Source: an uncultured Mediterraneibacter sp.
GTDB taxonomy: Bacteria > Bacillota > Clostridia > Lachnospirales > Lachnospiraceae
Reading direction: 5' to 3'
Length of the DNA: 12,645 nucleotides
Assembly (NCBI GenBank): GCA_934418295.1
Contig: CAKRWZ010000047.1
Span: 1 to 12,645, forward strand
Below, piece by piece: positions 1 through 6,487 of this stretch. Each line of letters opens with the position of its first letter. The stretch's first letter is position 1. The notes under the pieces are model-generated. The model did not search any database. It was not told the DNA's origin and saw only the letters and a list, made by a program, of their open reading frames with translations. The translations under genes and the position numbers were made by a program.

Positions 1-173
1 ACATCCGGCCCTTTTGCCAGGAAAAATTTCAGTTTCTTTTCCTCGTTGACAAAAATCAGTTTTCTGGAATCTTTATCCTTCATCTCTTCACAGGAAATGC
101 CGATCTGTTCCAGCATTTCCATCGTTTTTGTTGCAAGTCTTCCTTTTGTCAATGCAAATGTCAAATATTTCAT
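1..173 (-). CDS. hisG: ATP phosphoribosyltransferase catalytic subunit HisG (5' part only)
   Basis: HisG catalyses the first step of histidine synthesis in the cytoplasm, joining ATP and PRPP to make phosphoribosyl-ATP. Only the first 57 codons are inside the window; the gene continues past the left edge. The visible protein begins MKYLTFALTKGRL, the N-terminal strand and phosphate-contact region typical of HisG, followed by the segment DSRKLIFVNEEKK common in clostridial short-form HisG. The short form lacks the C-terminal regulatory domain and needs HisZ as a partner, which fits the hisZ gene ending 33 bp upstream. The ATG at 171-173 is preceded by a purine-rich GGGGAT element and by AGAGG a little further off. 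The identification is strong; that it is the short form is inferred from the HisZ neighbour, since the C-terminus is not visible. Confidence 0.93.
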   Translation of the reverse strand, partial: MKYLTFALTKGRLATKTMEMLEQIGISCEEMKDKDSRKLIFVNEEKKLKFFLAKGPD

Positions 174-206
174 ATGCAATCCCCAACCTCTTTATTTTCT
201 GCCTTT

Positions 207-1445
207 TCAGTATTGAATGGTTTTTTCATTTCCGTTCACGATATTTTTCATCAAAAGTTGATTCTCATTTTCCAGCCACAGCATATTGATCACCTGATAC
301 CGTCGTCCATACTCGATATACTGCTCCATAGAATCCGCCGGCTCCCGCTTCATCAGCTCGATGCTTTTTCCTTTTTTGCGGAATTCTTTGGCCGTCTGGA
401 TCGCTTTTTCTTTGGTTTCCTCTGTGTAGACCAACAGCATAGGATGGTCATATTTTACAGAGATTTTCTGGCGGGACAATGCATTCATCAGCTCGTCCAG
501 CATGATCGCAAATCCGATGGAAGGCGTCTGTTTGCCGAATTTTTCCATTAAATGGTCATAGCGTCCGCCACGAATGACGGCATCTCCGGTTCCGTAAGTA
601 AACGCGCGGAAAATGATCCCGGTATAATAATCATAGTTTCCGCTCATGCTCAGATCAAAGGTAATATATTGTTCTACCCCGTAAATCTTCAACATCTCGT
701 ACATCTGTTTCAGATGTTTTACTGCCAGTTGTGCATTGATGCTCGGCGCGATCTCAGAAGCCTTCTCCAGCACTTCCACACTGCCCTGAAGCTCCGAGAG
801 CACATGGAAATCTTCCCGGACACTTCCCTTTACCGCCAGCTCATCCATCATTTCATCCACACCGAAATAATTTTGATTGTGGATCAGATGCACCAGTTCC
901 CGCTTCTGTTCCGCTTCCAGACCGGTTTCCTCCAAAAGGCTGCGCAGGAAATCTACATGACCGATGCTGATCTGGAACTCTTCCAGACCGGTGCTTTTCA
1001 GCCCGTCTGCCATCATGGCGATCATCTCCACATCTGCCTCCAGGGAATCTCTTCCCAGAAGTTCTGCACCCATCTGGGTACTTTCTTTTAAACGGCCCTG
1101 GTAACTGGAATGGTTGATAAACACATTTCCTGTATAACAGAAACGGACCGGCATTTCTTCATCTTCCAAAAGTGCGGCAGAAGCCCTTGCAATGGAAGGT
1201 GTGATATCCGGACGAAGGGCCAAAATATTTCCTTCTCTGTCAAAAAATTTATACAATTCCCGCGTCGGAATGGATCCGATCTCTTCGCGGAACACGTCGA
1301 AAAATTCAAAGGTCGGCGTCTGGATATCCTGATAGCCGTACAGATGAAATATATTCTGCAGTTTTTCCTGAACCGTCGTTTTTTTCGCACATTCTTTATT
1401 GTAAATATCCCGTACTCCTTCCGGAGTATGCAACAATCTTTTCAT
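207..1445 (-). CDS. hisZ: ATP phosphoribosyltransferase regulatory subunit HisZ
   Basis: HisZ is a catalytically inactive relative of histidyl-tRNA synthetase that assembles with short-form HisG to make an active, histidine-inhibited ATP phosphoribosyltransferase. The 412-residue protein has the class II synthetase core: LRPDITPSIAR near residues 77-87, the motif-2-like stretch RFCYTGNVF at 101-109 continuing to QGRLKESTQMGAELLG, the YDYYTGIIF segment near 271-279, and GGRYDHL at 293-299 followed by GFAI at 311-314. LRPDITPSIAR and the adjacent hisG separate it from true HisS. About 95 residues follow the core, so it is at the longer end for HisZ. An in-frame TGA four codons before the ATG fixes this as the first possible ATG, although its Shine-Dalgarno is weak (AAAGGG lies far upstream, CAGG close). 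It is the first gene behind the promoter at 1500-1528 and probably co-transcribed with hisG. Confidence 0.96.
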   Translation of the reverse strand: MKRLLHTPEGVRDIYNKECAKKTTVQEKLQNIFHLYGYQDIQTPTFEFFDVFREEIGSIPTRELYKFFDREGNILALRPDITPSIARASAALLEDEEMPVRFCYTGNVFINHSSYQGRLKESTQMGAELLGRDSLEADVEMIAMMADGLKSTGLEEFQISIGHVDFLRSLLEETGLEAEQKRELVHLIHNQNYFGVDEMMDELAVKGSVREDFHVLSELQGSVEVLEKASEIAPSINAQLAVKHLKQMYEMLKIYGVEQYITFDLSMSGNYDYYTGIIFRAFTYGTGDAVIRGGRYDHLMEKFGKQTPSIGFAIMLDELMNALSRQKISVKYDHPMLLVYTEETKEKAIQTAKEFRKKGKSIELMKREPADSMEQYIEYGRRYQVINMLWLENENQLLMKNIVNGNEKTIQY

Positions 1446-1499
1446 AACCTGATGTCAACCCTTTCACTTTATTGTGGTAAAACACTAAAATCATTTCAA

Positions 1500-1528
1500 A
1501 TTATACGAAGTTTCTTTCCGTTTGTCAA
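1500..1528 (-). promoter_or_regulatory. Perfect consensus sigma-A promoter for hisZ-hisG
   Basis: Read on the minus strand, TTGACA (1523-1528) and TATAAT (1500-1505) are separated by exactly 17 bp, so both hexamers and the spacer match the vegetative sigma-A/sigma-70 consensus with no mismatch. Transcription would be expected to start near position 1493, giving a leader of about 48 nt before the hisZ ATG. This leader is too short for a T-box riboswitch, and I see no classical His-codon leader peptide in it. The promoter is read directly from sequence; its activity and start site are inferred. Confidence 0.9.
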
Positions 1529-1540
1529 TACCGGATAACC

Positions 1541-1566
1541 TTCGAAAATCCAAGATCATTTTCAAA
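1541..1566 (-). other. AU-rich hairpin between recU and the hisZ promoter
   Basis: In minus-strand RNA, UUUGAAAAU and AUUUUCGAA can form a 9-bp stem (one G-U pair) around an 8-nt loop, starting 9 nt after the recU stop codon. The stem is A/U rich and is not followed by a U tract, so it does not look like a standard intrinsic terminator. It may protect a 3' end, may act as a weak terminator, or may be chance in an AT-rich gap. Confidence 0.3.
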
Positions 1567-1575
1567 CTTTCAAAA

Positions 1576-2109
1576 TCATTCCCGAAGATCCAGATCTTTC
1601 TGCAGGCAGTCCAGATAAGGCACCAGTCTCCCCCTCTGCAATTTCATGAAAAATCCGGGATCCAGTTCTTCCCGGCGGAAACTTTTCCGATCGCCGTTTT
1701 GGGCACGATCCCAAAATTTTTTCAATTCCTGAAATCTCATATAATAAAGCAGATCCGCTTTCGCGTAGAAAATCAGCAGAAAAGAGATCCCCTCCTGCTT
1801 TTCAAAACGCTCCATAAACTCAACCTGGTGCTGATGTACATTTTGCAGAGGAAAGGTATCAGCCGCACATTCCTTTGCATCGAAACAGACCGGAATCCCC
1901 TGGACCGCCCCGATATAATCCACCGTGCTGACCTGGTCAAAATATGCCAGGGTGATATGCCGGTGTTCTTTATCGATCTTCACCGGTGTGATGGGCGTCG
2001 GGATCTTCTGGATAAGCGCCAGCCCCCGTTCCAGATAATATTCATTTGTATGATTGACCAGATCTTCCAGTGTAGAGCCTCTTAAACCTCTCGAATTCCA
2101 AGTTCCCAT
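1576..2109 (-). CDS. recU: Holliday junction resolvase RecU
   Basis: RecU is the Firmicute endonuclease that cuts four-way DNA junctions during homologous recombination and chromosome segregation. The 177-residue product opens with MGTWNSRGLRGSTLED, the hallmark RecU N-terminus, and carries a PD-(D/E)xK-type nuclease core: D64 in STVDYIG, then D77, K79 and E80 in FDAKEC. HITLAYFDQ before the core and RAQNGDRKSF after it are also family-typical. An in-frame ATG at 2136 would add nine residues (MSGTGSEDL), but family members begin at MGTW, and the ATG at 2107-2109 shares one base with the stop of the upstream pseudouridine synthase gene (TGATG). That favours 2109 and suggests translational coupling. 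recU is often found beside a penicillin-binding protein gene; here its partner is the pseudouridine synthase instead. Confidence 0.96.
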   Translation of the reverse strand: MGTWNSRGLRGSTLEDLVNHTNEYYLERGLALIQKIPTPITPVKIDKEHRHITLAYFDQVSTVDYIGAVQGIPVCFDAKECAADTFPLQNVHQHQVEFMERFEKQEGISFLLIFYAKADLLYYMRFQELKKFWDRAQNGDRKSFRREELDPGFFMKLQRGRLVPYLDCLQKDLDLRE

Positions 2110-3068
2110 CAGATCTTCACTCCCTGTTCCTGACAAACTTTTTTAAAATGCTCCGGCAGCGGTGCAATGACAGTTTTTCCCGCTATTTCCGAAAGGGCAC
2201 CTGTCGTTTTCGGCAGCTCCAAACGGTATGCATGAAGCAGCTGCTTTTGCAGATGAAGCGTTTTGTTGAGCTTTAGGTCTCCGTATTTAGGGTCTCCGAG
2301 GATCGGATGGCCGATCTGGGAAAGATGGGCACGGATCTGGTGGGTTTTTCCGGTAATCAGATGCACCTCCAAAAGCGTCGTCTCTTTTCCCCGGGCGATC
2401 GGCTCATATTCAGTCTCGATTTTTACGCTTCCTTCCGTCGGATCATCTGTGACAGACACCTGATTGGTCTGGTGATTCTTTCTCAGATATCCGCATATTC
2501 GTTGTTTTTCGGAAAGATTCCCTTTTACCAGGCAACGATAATATTTTCCCACACTTCTGTCCCGAAACCACTGGCTGAGAGTCTGCAGTCCGGTCAGACT
2601 TTTCCCCGCTGCCACGATCCCGCTGGTATTCCGGTCCAGACGGTTGCAGACCGAAGGCGAAAACAGTTTCAATTCTTCCTTTGAGATGGCATGGCTGTCC
2701 AAAAGATAGGTGATCAGATAGTCCACCACCGAAACATCACCCTTTTGCGCTTTTTGTGACAAAAGCCCCGCCGGCTTATTCAAAAAAACCACATTTTTGT
2801 CTTCATAAAGGATCTCGAGGCTTCCTTTCGGGCGGACCACTTCTTTTGCAGAACTGAATTTGGCAAGTGTCTCCTCGGAAAGATAGAGCCGGACACAGTC
2901 TCCCTGTTTTAATTTTTCATTTCCATCTGCTTTTTTTCCGTTGAGTACGATATTTTTCTTGCGCAGCATTTTATAGTAAAAGCTTTTCGGCGCTTCATTC
3001 AAAAGCTTCGCCAAAAATTTGTCCAACCGCTGATTTGCTTCATTATCGGAAATGTAGATTTCCCTCAT
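2109..3068 (-). CDS. RluC/RluD-type large-subunit pseudouridine synthase
   Basis: This 319-residue enzyme belongs to the RluA superfamily, which isomerises uridine to pseudouridine in RNA, usually 23S rRNA. An S4-like RNA-binding domain occupies roughly residues 12-65 (ANQRLDKFLAKLL, with VLNGKKAD), followed by the catalytic domain beginning near LEILYEDKNVVFLNKPAGLLS. The catalytic aspartate is D145 in CNRLDRNTSG, and the conserved TGKTHQIRAHL segment lies at 239-249. The usual family motif is HRLDRDTSG, so Cys-Asn stands before the arginine and Asn replaces the second Asp; the catalytic Asp and the arginine are kept. An AAAGGA element lies 8 nt before the ATG. The exact rRNA target cannot be read from sequence. 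It overlaps recU downstream by one base and follows a small membrane protein gene by 39 bp. Confidence 0.93.
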   Translation of the reverse strand: MREIYISDNEANQRLDKFLAKLLNEAPKSFYYKMLRKKNIVLNGKKADGNEKLKQGDCVRLYLSEETLAKFSSAKEVVRPKGSLEILYEDKNVVFLNKPAGLLSQKAQKGDVSVVDYLITYLLDSHAISKEELKLFSPSVCNRLDRNTSGIVAAGKSLTGLQTLSQWFRDRSVGKYYRCLVKGNLSEKQRICGYLRKNHQTNQVSVTDDPTEGSVKIETEYEPIARGKETTLLEVHLITGKTHQIRAHLSQIGHPILGDPKYGDLKLNKTLHLQKQLLHAYRLELPKTTGALSEIAGKTVIAPLPEHFKKVCQEQGVKI

Positions 3069-3107
3069 CCGACTGTTCCTTTCTTCTAACCATCTCTGTT
3101 TACATCG

Positions 3108-3686
3108 TCACATCGATACATTCAAAATAATGTCTGCGATTCGTTTTTCCTTTGCCGCACAGTCCTGATTTTCCACGGCTGCAATGGAGTTCATGCCCTC
3201 TGCCCGTGTCAAAAATGCCGGATAGCGGTCAAAGATTTTCACAGATGCATTCTGATATCCGTTCTGTTTCAAAATTTTTTTCAGATGCTCTCCTGCATAA
3301 CCCATATCCACTTTCGGGTTGCCGGCATATCCGCAGATGGTATGCTCGGAAATCGCAATACAATCCACAGGCATCACCTTTTCCGAACTGGTCAGGATCA
3401 TGTCATAAATCACCGTAATATTCGGCGTTTTCTCCCGTATTTCTTCCGCTTTTTCTTCTGCGATGGAGCGATACGGGAAACGGACGATCAGTTCCACAAG
3501 CCTTTTACAGGCAGGGATGGCTCCAAGCGCTGCCACCACCGTCAATAAATTCAGCCGCTGCTTCGTCTGCACGATCCCCAGGATCAGAAGTGCTGCCACC
3601 AGTCCAAAAGAAAAAATGGTGATTAAAAGCTCCACTTTCTTTTTGTAATTTAGATATCCCGCTTCTCCTTTTGCTTTCCGTTTCAT
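3108..3686 (-). CDS. Unrecognised small membrane protein with two predicted helices
   Basis: I do not recognise a functional family for this 192-residue protein. A short basic N-terminus (MKRKAKGEAGYLNYKKK) precedes two hydrophobic stretches, about residues 19-39 (ELLITIFSFGLVAALLILGIV) and 46-68, joined by a short TKQRLN turn. This suggests a hairpin with both ends, including the C-terminal domain of about 120 residues, in the cytoplasm. That domain is mixed alpha/beta in character, with the pattern NITVIYDMILTSSEK, then MPVDCIAISEHTICGYAGN, and GEHLKKILKQNGY. The SD element AGGAG is 5 nt before the ATG. It lies 36 bp after the SDR gene and 39 bp before the pseudouridine synthase gene, so it is probably co-transcribed. 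The reading frame and good SD support a real gene; function is unknown. Confidence 0.85.
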   Translation of the reverse strand: MKRKAKGEAGYLNYKKKVELLITIFSFGLVAALLILGIVQTKQRLNLLTVVAALGAIPACKRLVELIVRFPYRSIAEEKAEEIREKTPNITVIYDMILTSSEKVMPVDCIAISEHTICGYAGNPKVDMGYAGEHLKKILKQNGYQNASVKIFDRYPAFLTRAEGMNSIAAVENQDCAAKEKRIADIILNVSM

Positions 3687-3722
3687 TTGTTCTCCTGTCC
3701 TTTTTTCTTTTTTATTCCTTTT

Positions 3723-4523
3723 TTAATGTTCTTTTGCGTTTCTGCTCTTTTTATTGCTGTTCATAATCCGGTCCGTAACTGCCAGGATCCAACTGTTCGG
3801 AACGATTTTTGAAAGGATCCGCATACATTTCATGGAAATGCCGTATACGGACACCGGTTTTCGACGTGCAGAATCTTTGAGGGCCAAAGCGACCACCCGG
3901 TCTGCCTTTGCCAGAAAGGGCTTTTTCCAATCTGACACTTTCATTCCCTCCTGTTCAAAAAAGGCGGTATCTACCGGTCCCGGACAGACTGCCGTGACGA
4001 AGATCTTTCGATCCGCCAATTCCCTTCCCAAGCTTCTCGAAAAGGACAATACGAAAGCTTTCGTCGCCGCATACACCGCAAATCCCGGCTGCGGAAAAAA
4101 GGCGGAGGCAGAGGCCAGATTTAAGATCCGGCTTCCGGCACCCATATAAGGAAGAACCGCTTCTGTCATTTCTACCAATGCAGCCGTATTCAACTCCGTC
4201 ATTTTTTTCTGGACACTCGGATTTTCTCTACTGATTTCCGTTACGCTTCCGTTTCTTCCCATGCCGGCAGAATTGACCAGGATTTTTACGGAAGGATGCT
4301 CCTGTAAAAGTAATCCCTGAAACCTTGTCATAAAAGTTTCATCCAAAAGATCTCCATCCACCACTCGTATCTTGCATCTGCCCTGTTGTTTTAGCGCTTC
4401 CAGCTGCTCTTTTCGTCTGGCGATCACCCAGATTTCATCCAAATTTTTGCACCAGGCCTGCAGCTGTTTCACAAATTCTTTTCCCATTCCCGAAGATGCA
4501 CCGGTTACGACCGCAATTTTCAT
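3723..4523 (-). CDS. Short-chain dehydrogenase/reductase (SDR) family oxidoreductase
   Basis: This 266-residue classical SDR should bind NAD(P)(H) and oxidise or reduce a small hydroxyl or carbonyl substrate in the cytoplasm. The dinucleotide-binding TGASSGMG motif is at residues 7-14, NSAG at 84-87, the catalytic serine in the region ASAS at 137-140, and the YAATK pair at Y151/K155; PGPVDT at 181-186 is the usual segment after the active site. All key residues are present. The reading frame stays open upstream to an ATG at 4646, overlapping ygiQ, but that extension is an Arg/Asn/Ser-rich repeat with no SDR character. The ATG at 4521-4523 is directly preceded by GAGGAAG and AAAGG and starts the Rossmann strand MKIAVVTG, so it is preferred. 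Substrate is unknown. Confidence 0.92.
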   Translation of the reverse strand: MKIAVVTGASSGMGKEFVKQLQAWCKNLDEIWVIARRKEQLEALKQQGRCKIRVVDGDLLDETFMTRFQGLLLQEHPSVKILVNSAGMGRNGSVTEISRENPSVQKKMTELNTAALVEMTEAVLPYMGAGSRILNLASASAFFPQPGFAVYAATKAFVLSFSRSLGRELADRKIFVTAVCPGPVDTAFFEQEGMKVSDWKKPFLAKADRVVALALKDSARRKPVSVYGISMKCMRILSKIVPNSWILAVTDRIMNSNKKSRNAKEH

Positions 4524-4538
4524 AAGCCTTTCTTCCTC

Positions 4539-4598
4539 GCTTCTGTTTCTGCTTCTATTTCTGCTTGTGTTTCTATTTGTATTTTCGTTTCTGTTTTG
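4539..4598 (-). repeat. Ten tandem degenerate hexanucleotides across the ygiQ stop
   Basis: Sixty bases divide into ten consecutive 6-bp units. On the minus strand most fit A(G/C)AA(A/G)(C/T), for example AGAAGC, AGAAAC and AGAAAT, with a few diverged units such as GAAAAT and CAAAAC. The array encodes the basic end of YgiQ (KQKRKYK) and its TAG stop at 4573-4575, then runs to 15 bp before the SDR start codon, just ahead of that gene's Shine-Dalgarno. In the frame of the SDR gene it spells an Arg/Asn/Ser-rich dipeptide pattern. Since the unit is two codons long, gain or loss of a whole unit would change spacing or tail length without shifting frame. Confidence 0.7.
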
Positions 4599-6477
4599 CT
4601 CTTGTTTTTTGATATGACTGGTGATCCCTTTTATTTTTCTGACCATTTTTTGCCGTTTTCTCGGATTTCTGTATCTTCCGCGGCGGGATCAGACATTTTT
4701 CTCCAAATCCAATGAGATCTGCCCGTCCGGCTTTGAGCAAAGCTTCTTTTACCAGTTCATAATTTTTCGGATCCCGATACTGGATCAGAGCTCTCTGCAT
4801 CGCTTTTTCATGGGGATTCCGCGGAACATAGACCGATTTCATCGTCCTCGGATCTACTCCTGTATAATACATACAAGTCGAAATCGTCGAAGGCGTCGGG
4901 TAAAAATCCTGTACCTGCTCCGGCATGTAGCCAAGATCCCGACAGAACTCCGCCAATTCTACAGCTTCTTTCAGCGTGGAACCCGGATGGGAAGACATCA
5001 GGTAAGGAACCAGATACTGCTTTTTTCCCAGCTTCCGGTTCATCTGCTCAAACTGTGCCGCAAATCGTTTGTATACTCGATTTTCCGGTTTTCCCATCTG
5101 CTTTAAAACCGCATCTGCCACATGTTCCGGTGCCACTTTCAGCTGACCGCTCACATGATATTCACACAATTCCCTTAAAAAGGTATGATCCGGATCTGCC
5201 AGCAGATAATCAAAACGGATCCCGGAACGGATAAACACTTTTTTTACTTTTGGAAGTTTGCGCAGCTCCCGCAGAATCGAAACGTACTTTTTATGATCAA
5301 CTTCCAAATTTTTACAAGGGGACGGAAACAGGCACTGTCTGTTTTTGCAGGCACCGAATTTCAGCTGCTTTTGACAGGCAGGCTTTTGAAAATTGGCCGT
5401 AGGACCGCCCACGTCGTGGATATACCCCTTAAACTCCGGATCCGCAGTCATCTTCTCGGCTTCCCGCAAAAGAGACTCTTTGCTGCGGGATTGGATGATC
5501 CTGCCTTGATGAAAAGTCAAGGCACAGAAATTACAGGCGCCAAAGCACCCTCGATTGCTGACCAGACTGAATTTCACTTCAGAAAACGCCGGAACACCTC
5601 CAAGTTTTTGGTAAGAAGGATGAACTGCATCCATGTAAGGAAGCTCGTAAATATCGTCTAATTCCATCTGTGTAAGCGGTTTGGCAGGGGGATTTTGCAC
5701 TACGATCCATTTGTCTTTTTCATAGGGCTCAGCCAATCGCTTTCCCGTAAAGGGATCCGTATTTTCGTTCTGGATCCGGAAACTTTTGGCATAAAGCAGC
5801 TTATCCTGACACACCGCTTCATAAGAAGGCAGCACCTCTGCATCGTATACGTTTTCCATGGAGCGGGTTTTAAAAACGGTTCCGTTCACGAAAGTGATAT
5901 CCCGAACAGCAATCCCGCTTTCCAATGCTTCTGCGATCTCCACTATGGATCGCTCTCCCATTCCGTAGGAAAGAAGATCTGCCTGTGCATCCAACAGCAC
6001 GGAACGCTTTAACCGGTCTGACCAATAATCATAATGTGCCATTCTTCGCAGACTGGCCTCGATCCCGCCGATGATCACAGGCACATCCTTATACGTCTGC
6101 CGGATCAGATTTCCATACACGACCACCGCATAATCCGGTCGTTTCCCGATTACACCGCCCGGTGTGTAAGAGTCTGTTTTTCTTCTTTTTTTGGAAACAG
6201 AATAATGATTTACCATAGAATCCATATTTCCGGCGGAAACCAAAAACCCAAGTCTTGGCCTTCCTAAGACAGCAATGCTGTTCTTATCTTTCCAATCCGG
6301 CTGTGCGATCATGCCCACAGAATAACCGCGGCTTTCCAATATCCGGCTGATGATGGCCGGTCCGAAGGACGGATGATCCACGTAAGCATCTCCGCTTACG
6401 TATACAAAATCCAGCTGATCAATTTCCCTTGTTTCCATATCCTGTTTATCGATTGGTAAAAATCCGGTGTTATCCAT
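4573..6477 (-). CDS. ygiQ: YgiQ family radical SAM protein
   Basis: This 634-residue protein belongs to the YgiQ (UPF0313) radical SAM family, whose substrate is not established. The [4Fe-4S]-binding CxxxCxxC motif is C311, C315 and C318 in RGCFGACNFCALTFHQGR. The long N-terminal domain has the family hallmarks YVSGDAYVDHPSFG at 26-39, PDWKD, VIIGGIEASLRR at 134-145 and HYDYWSD at 148-154. After the core comes HDVGGPTANF and a second cysteine group, C368, C377, C382 and C388, possibly a further metal site. The C-terminus is a lysine/arginine-rich tail encoded by a hexanucleotide repeat. AAAGGAG sits 4-5 nt before the ATG, and the gap from the HAD gene is only 10 bp. Family assignment is firm; radical chemistry is inferred from the motif, and the target is unknown. 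Confidence 0.95.
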   Translation of the reverse strand: MDNTGFLPIDKQDMETREIDQLDFVYVSGDAYVDHPSFGPAIISRILESRGYSVGMIAQPDWKDKNSIAVLGRPRLGFLVSAGNMDSMVNHYSVSKKRRKTDSYTPGGVIGKRPDYAVVVYGNLIRQTYKDVPVIIGGIEASLRRMAHYDYWSDRLKRSVLLDAQADLLSYGMGERSIVEIAEALESGIAVRDITFVNGTVFKTRSMENVYDAEVLPSYEAVCQDKLLYAKSFRIQNENTDPFTGKRLAEPYEKDKWIVVQNPPAKPLTQMELDDIYELPYMDAVHPSYQKLGGVPAFSEVKFSLVSNRGCFGACNFCALTFHQGRIIQSRSKESLLREAEKMTADPEFKGYIHDVGGPTANFQKPACQKQLKFGACKNRQCLFPSPCKNLEVDHKKYVSILRELRKLPKVKKVFIRSGIRFDYLLADPDHTFLRELCEYHVSGQLKVAPEHVADAVLKQMGKPENRVYKRFAAQFEQMNRKLGKKQYLVPYLMSSHPGSTLKEAVELAEFCRDLGYMPEQVQDFYPTPSTISTCMYYTGVDPRTMKSVYVPRNPHEKAMQRALIQYRDPKNYELVKEALLKAGRADLIGFGEKCLIPPRKIQKSEKTAKNGQKNKRDHQSYQKTRAKQKRKYK

Positions 6478-6487
6478 AACACTCCTT

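Noticed and set aside
1450..1458. A second TTGACA on the minus strand just before the hisZ ATG.
   Set aside because: Any matching -10 would lie inside the hisZ coding region, past its start codon.
1446..1499. A T-box or histidine leader-peptide attenuator before hisZ.
   Set aside because: The predicted leader is about 48 nt with no run of His codons, no T-box core motif and no terminator hairpin.
2110..2136. Earlier ATG for recU at 2136.
   Set aside because: The RecU family starts at MGTWNSRG, and the ATG at 2109 is coupled to the upstream stop.
3687..3725. A-rich run between the SDR and the small membrane protein gene as a possible terminator.
   Set aside because: There is no stem before the run; it is a purine-rich leader ending in an AGGAG ribosome site.
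4524..4646. N-terminal extension of the SDR starting at an ATG at 4646.
   Set aside because: The added residues are an Arg/Asn/Ser repeat translated from simple sequence; the ATG at 4523 has a strong ribosome site and begins the Rossmann fold.
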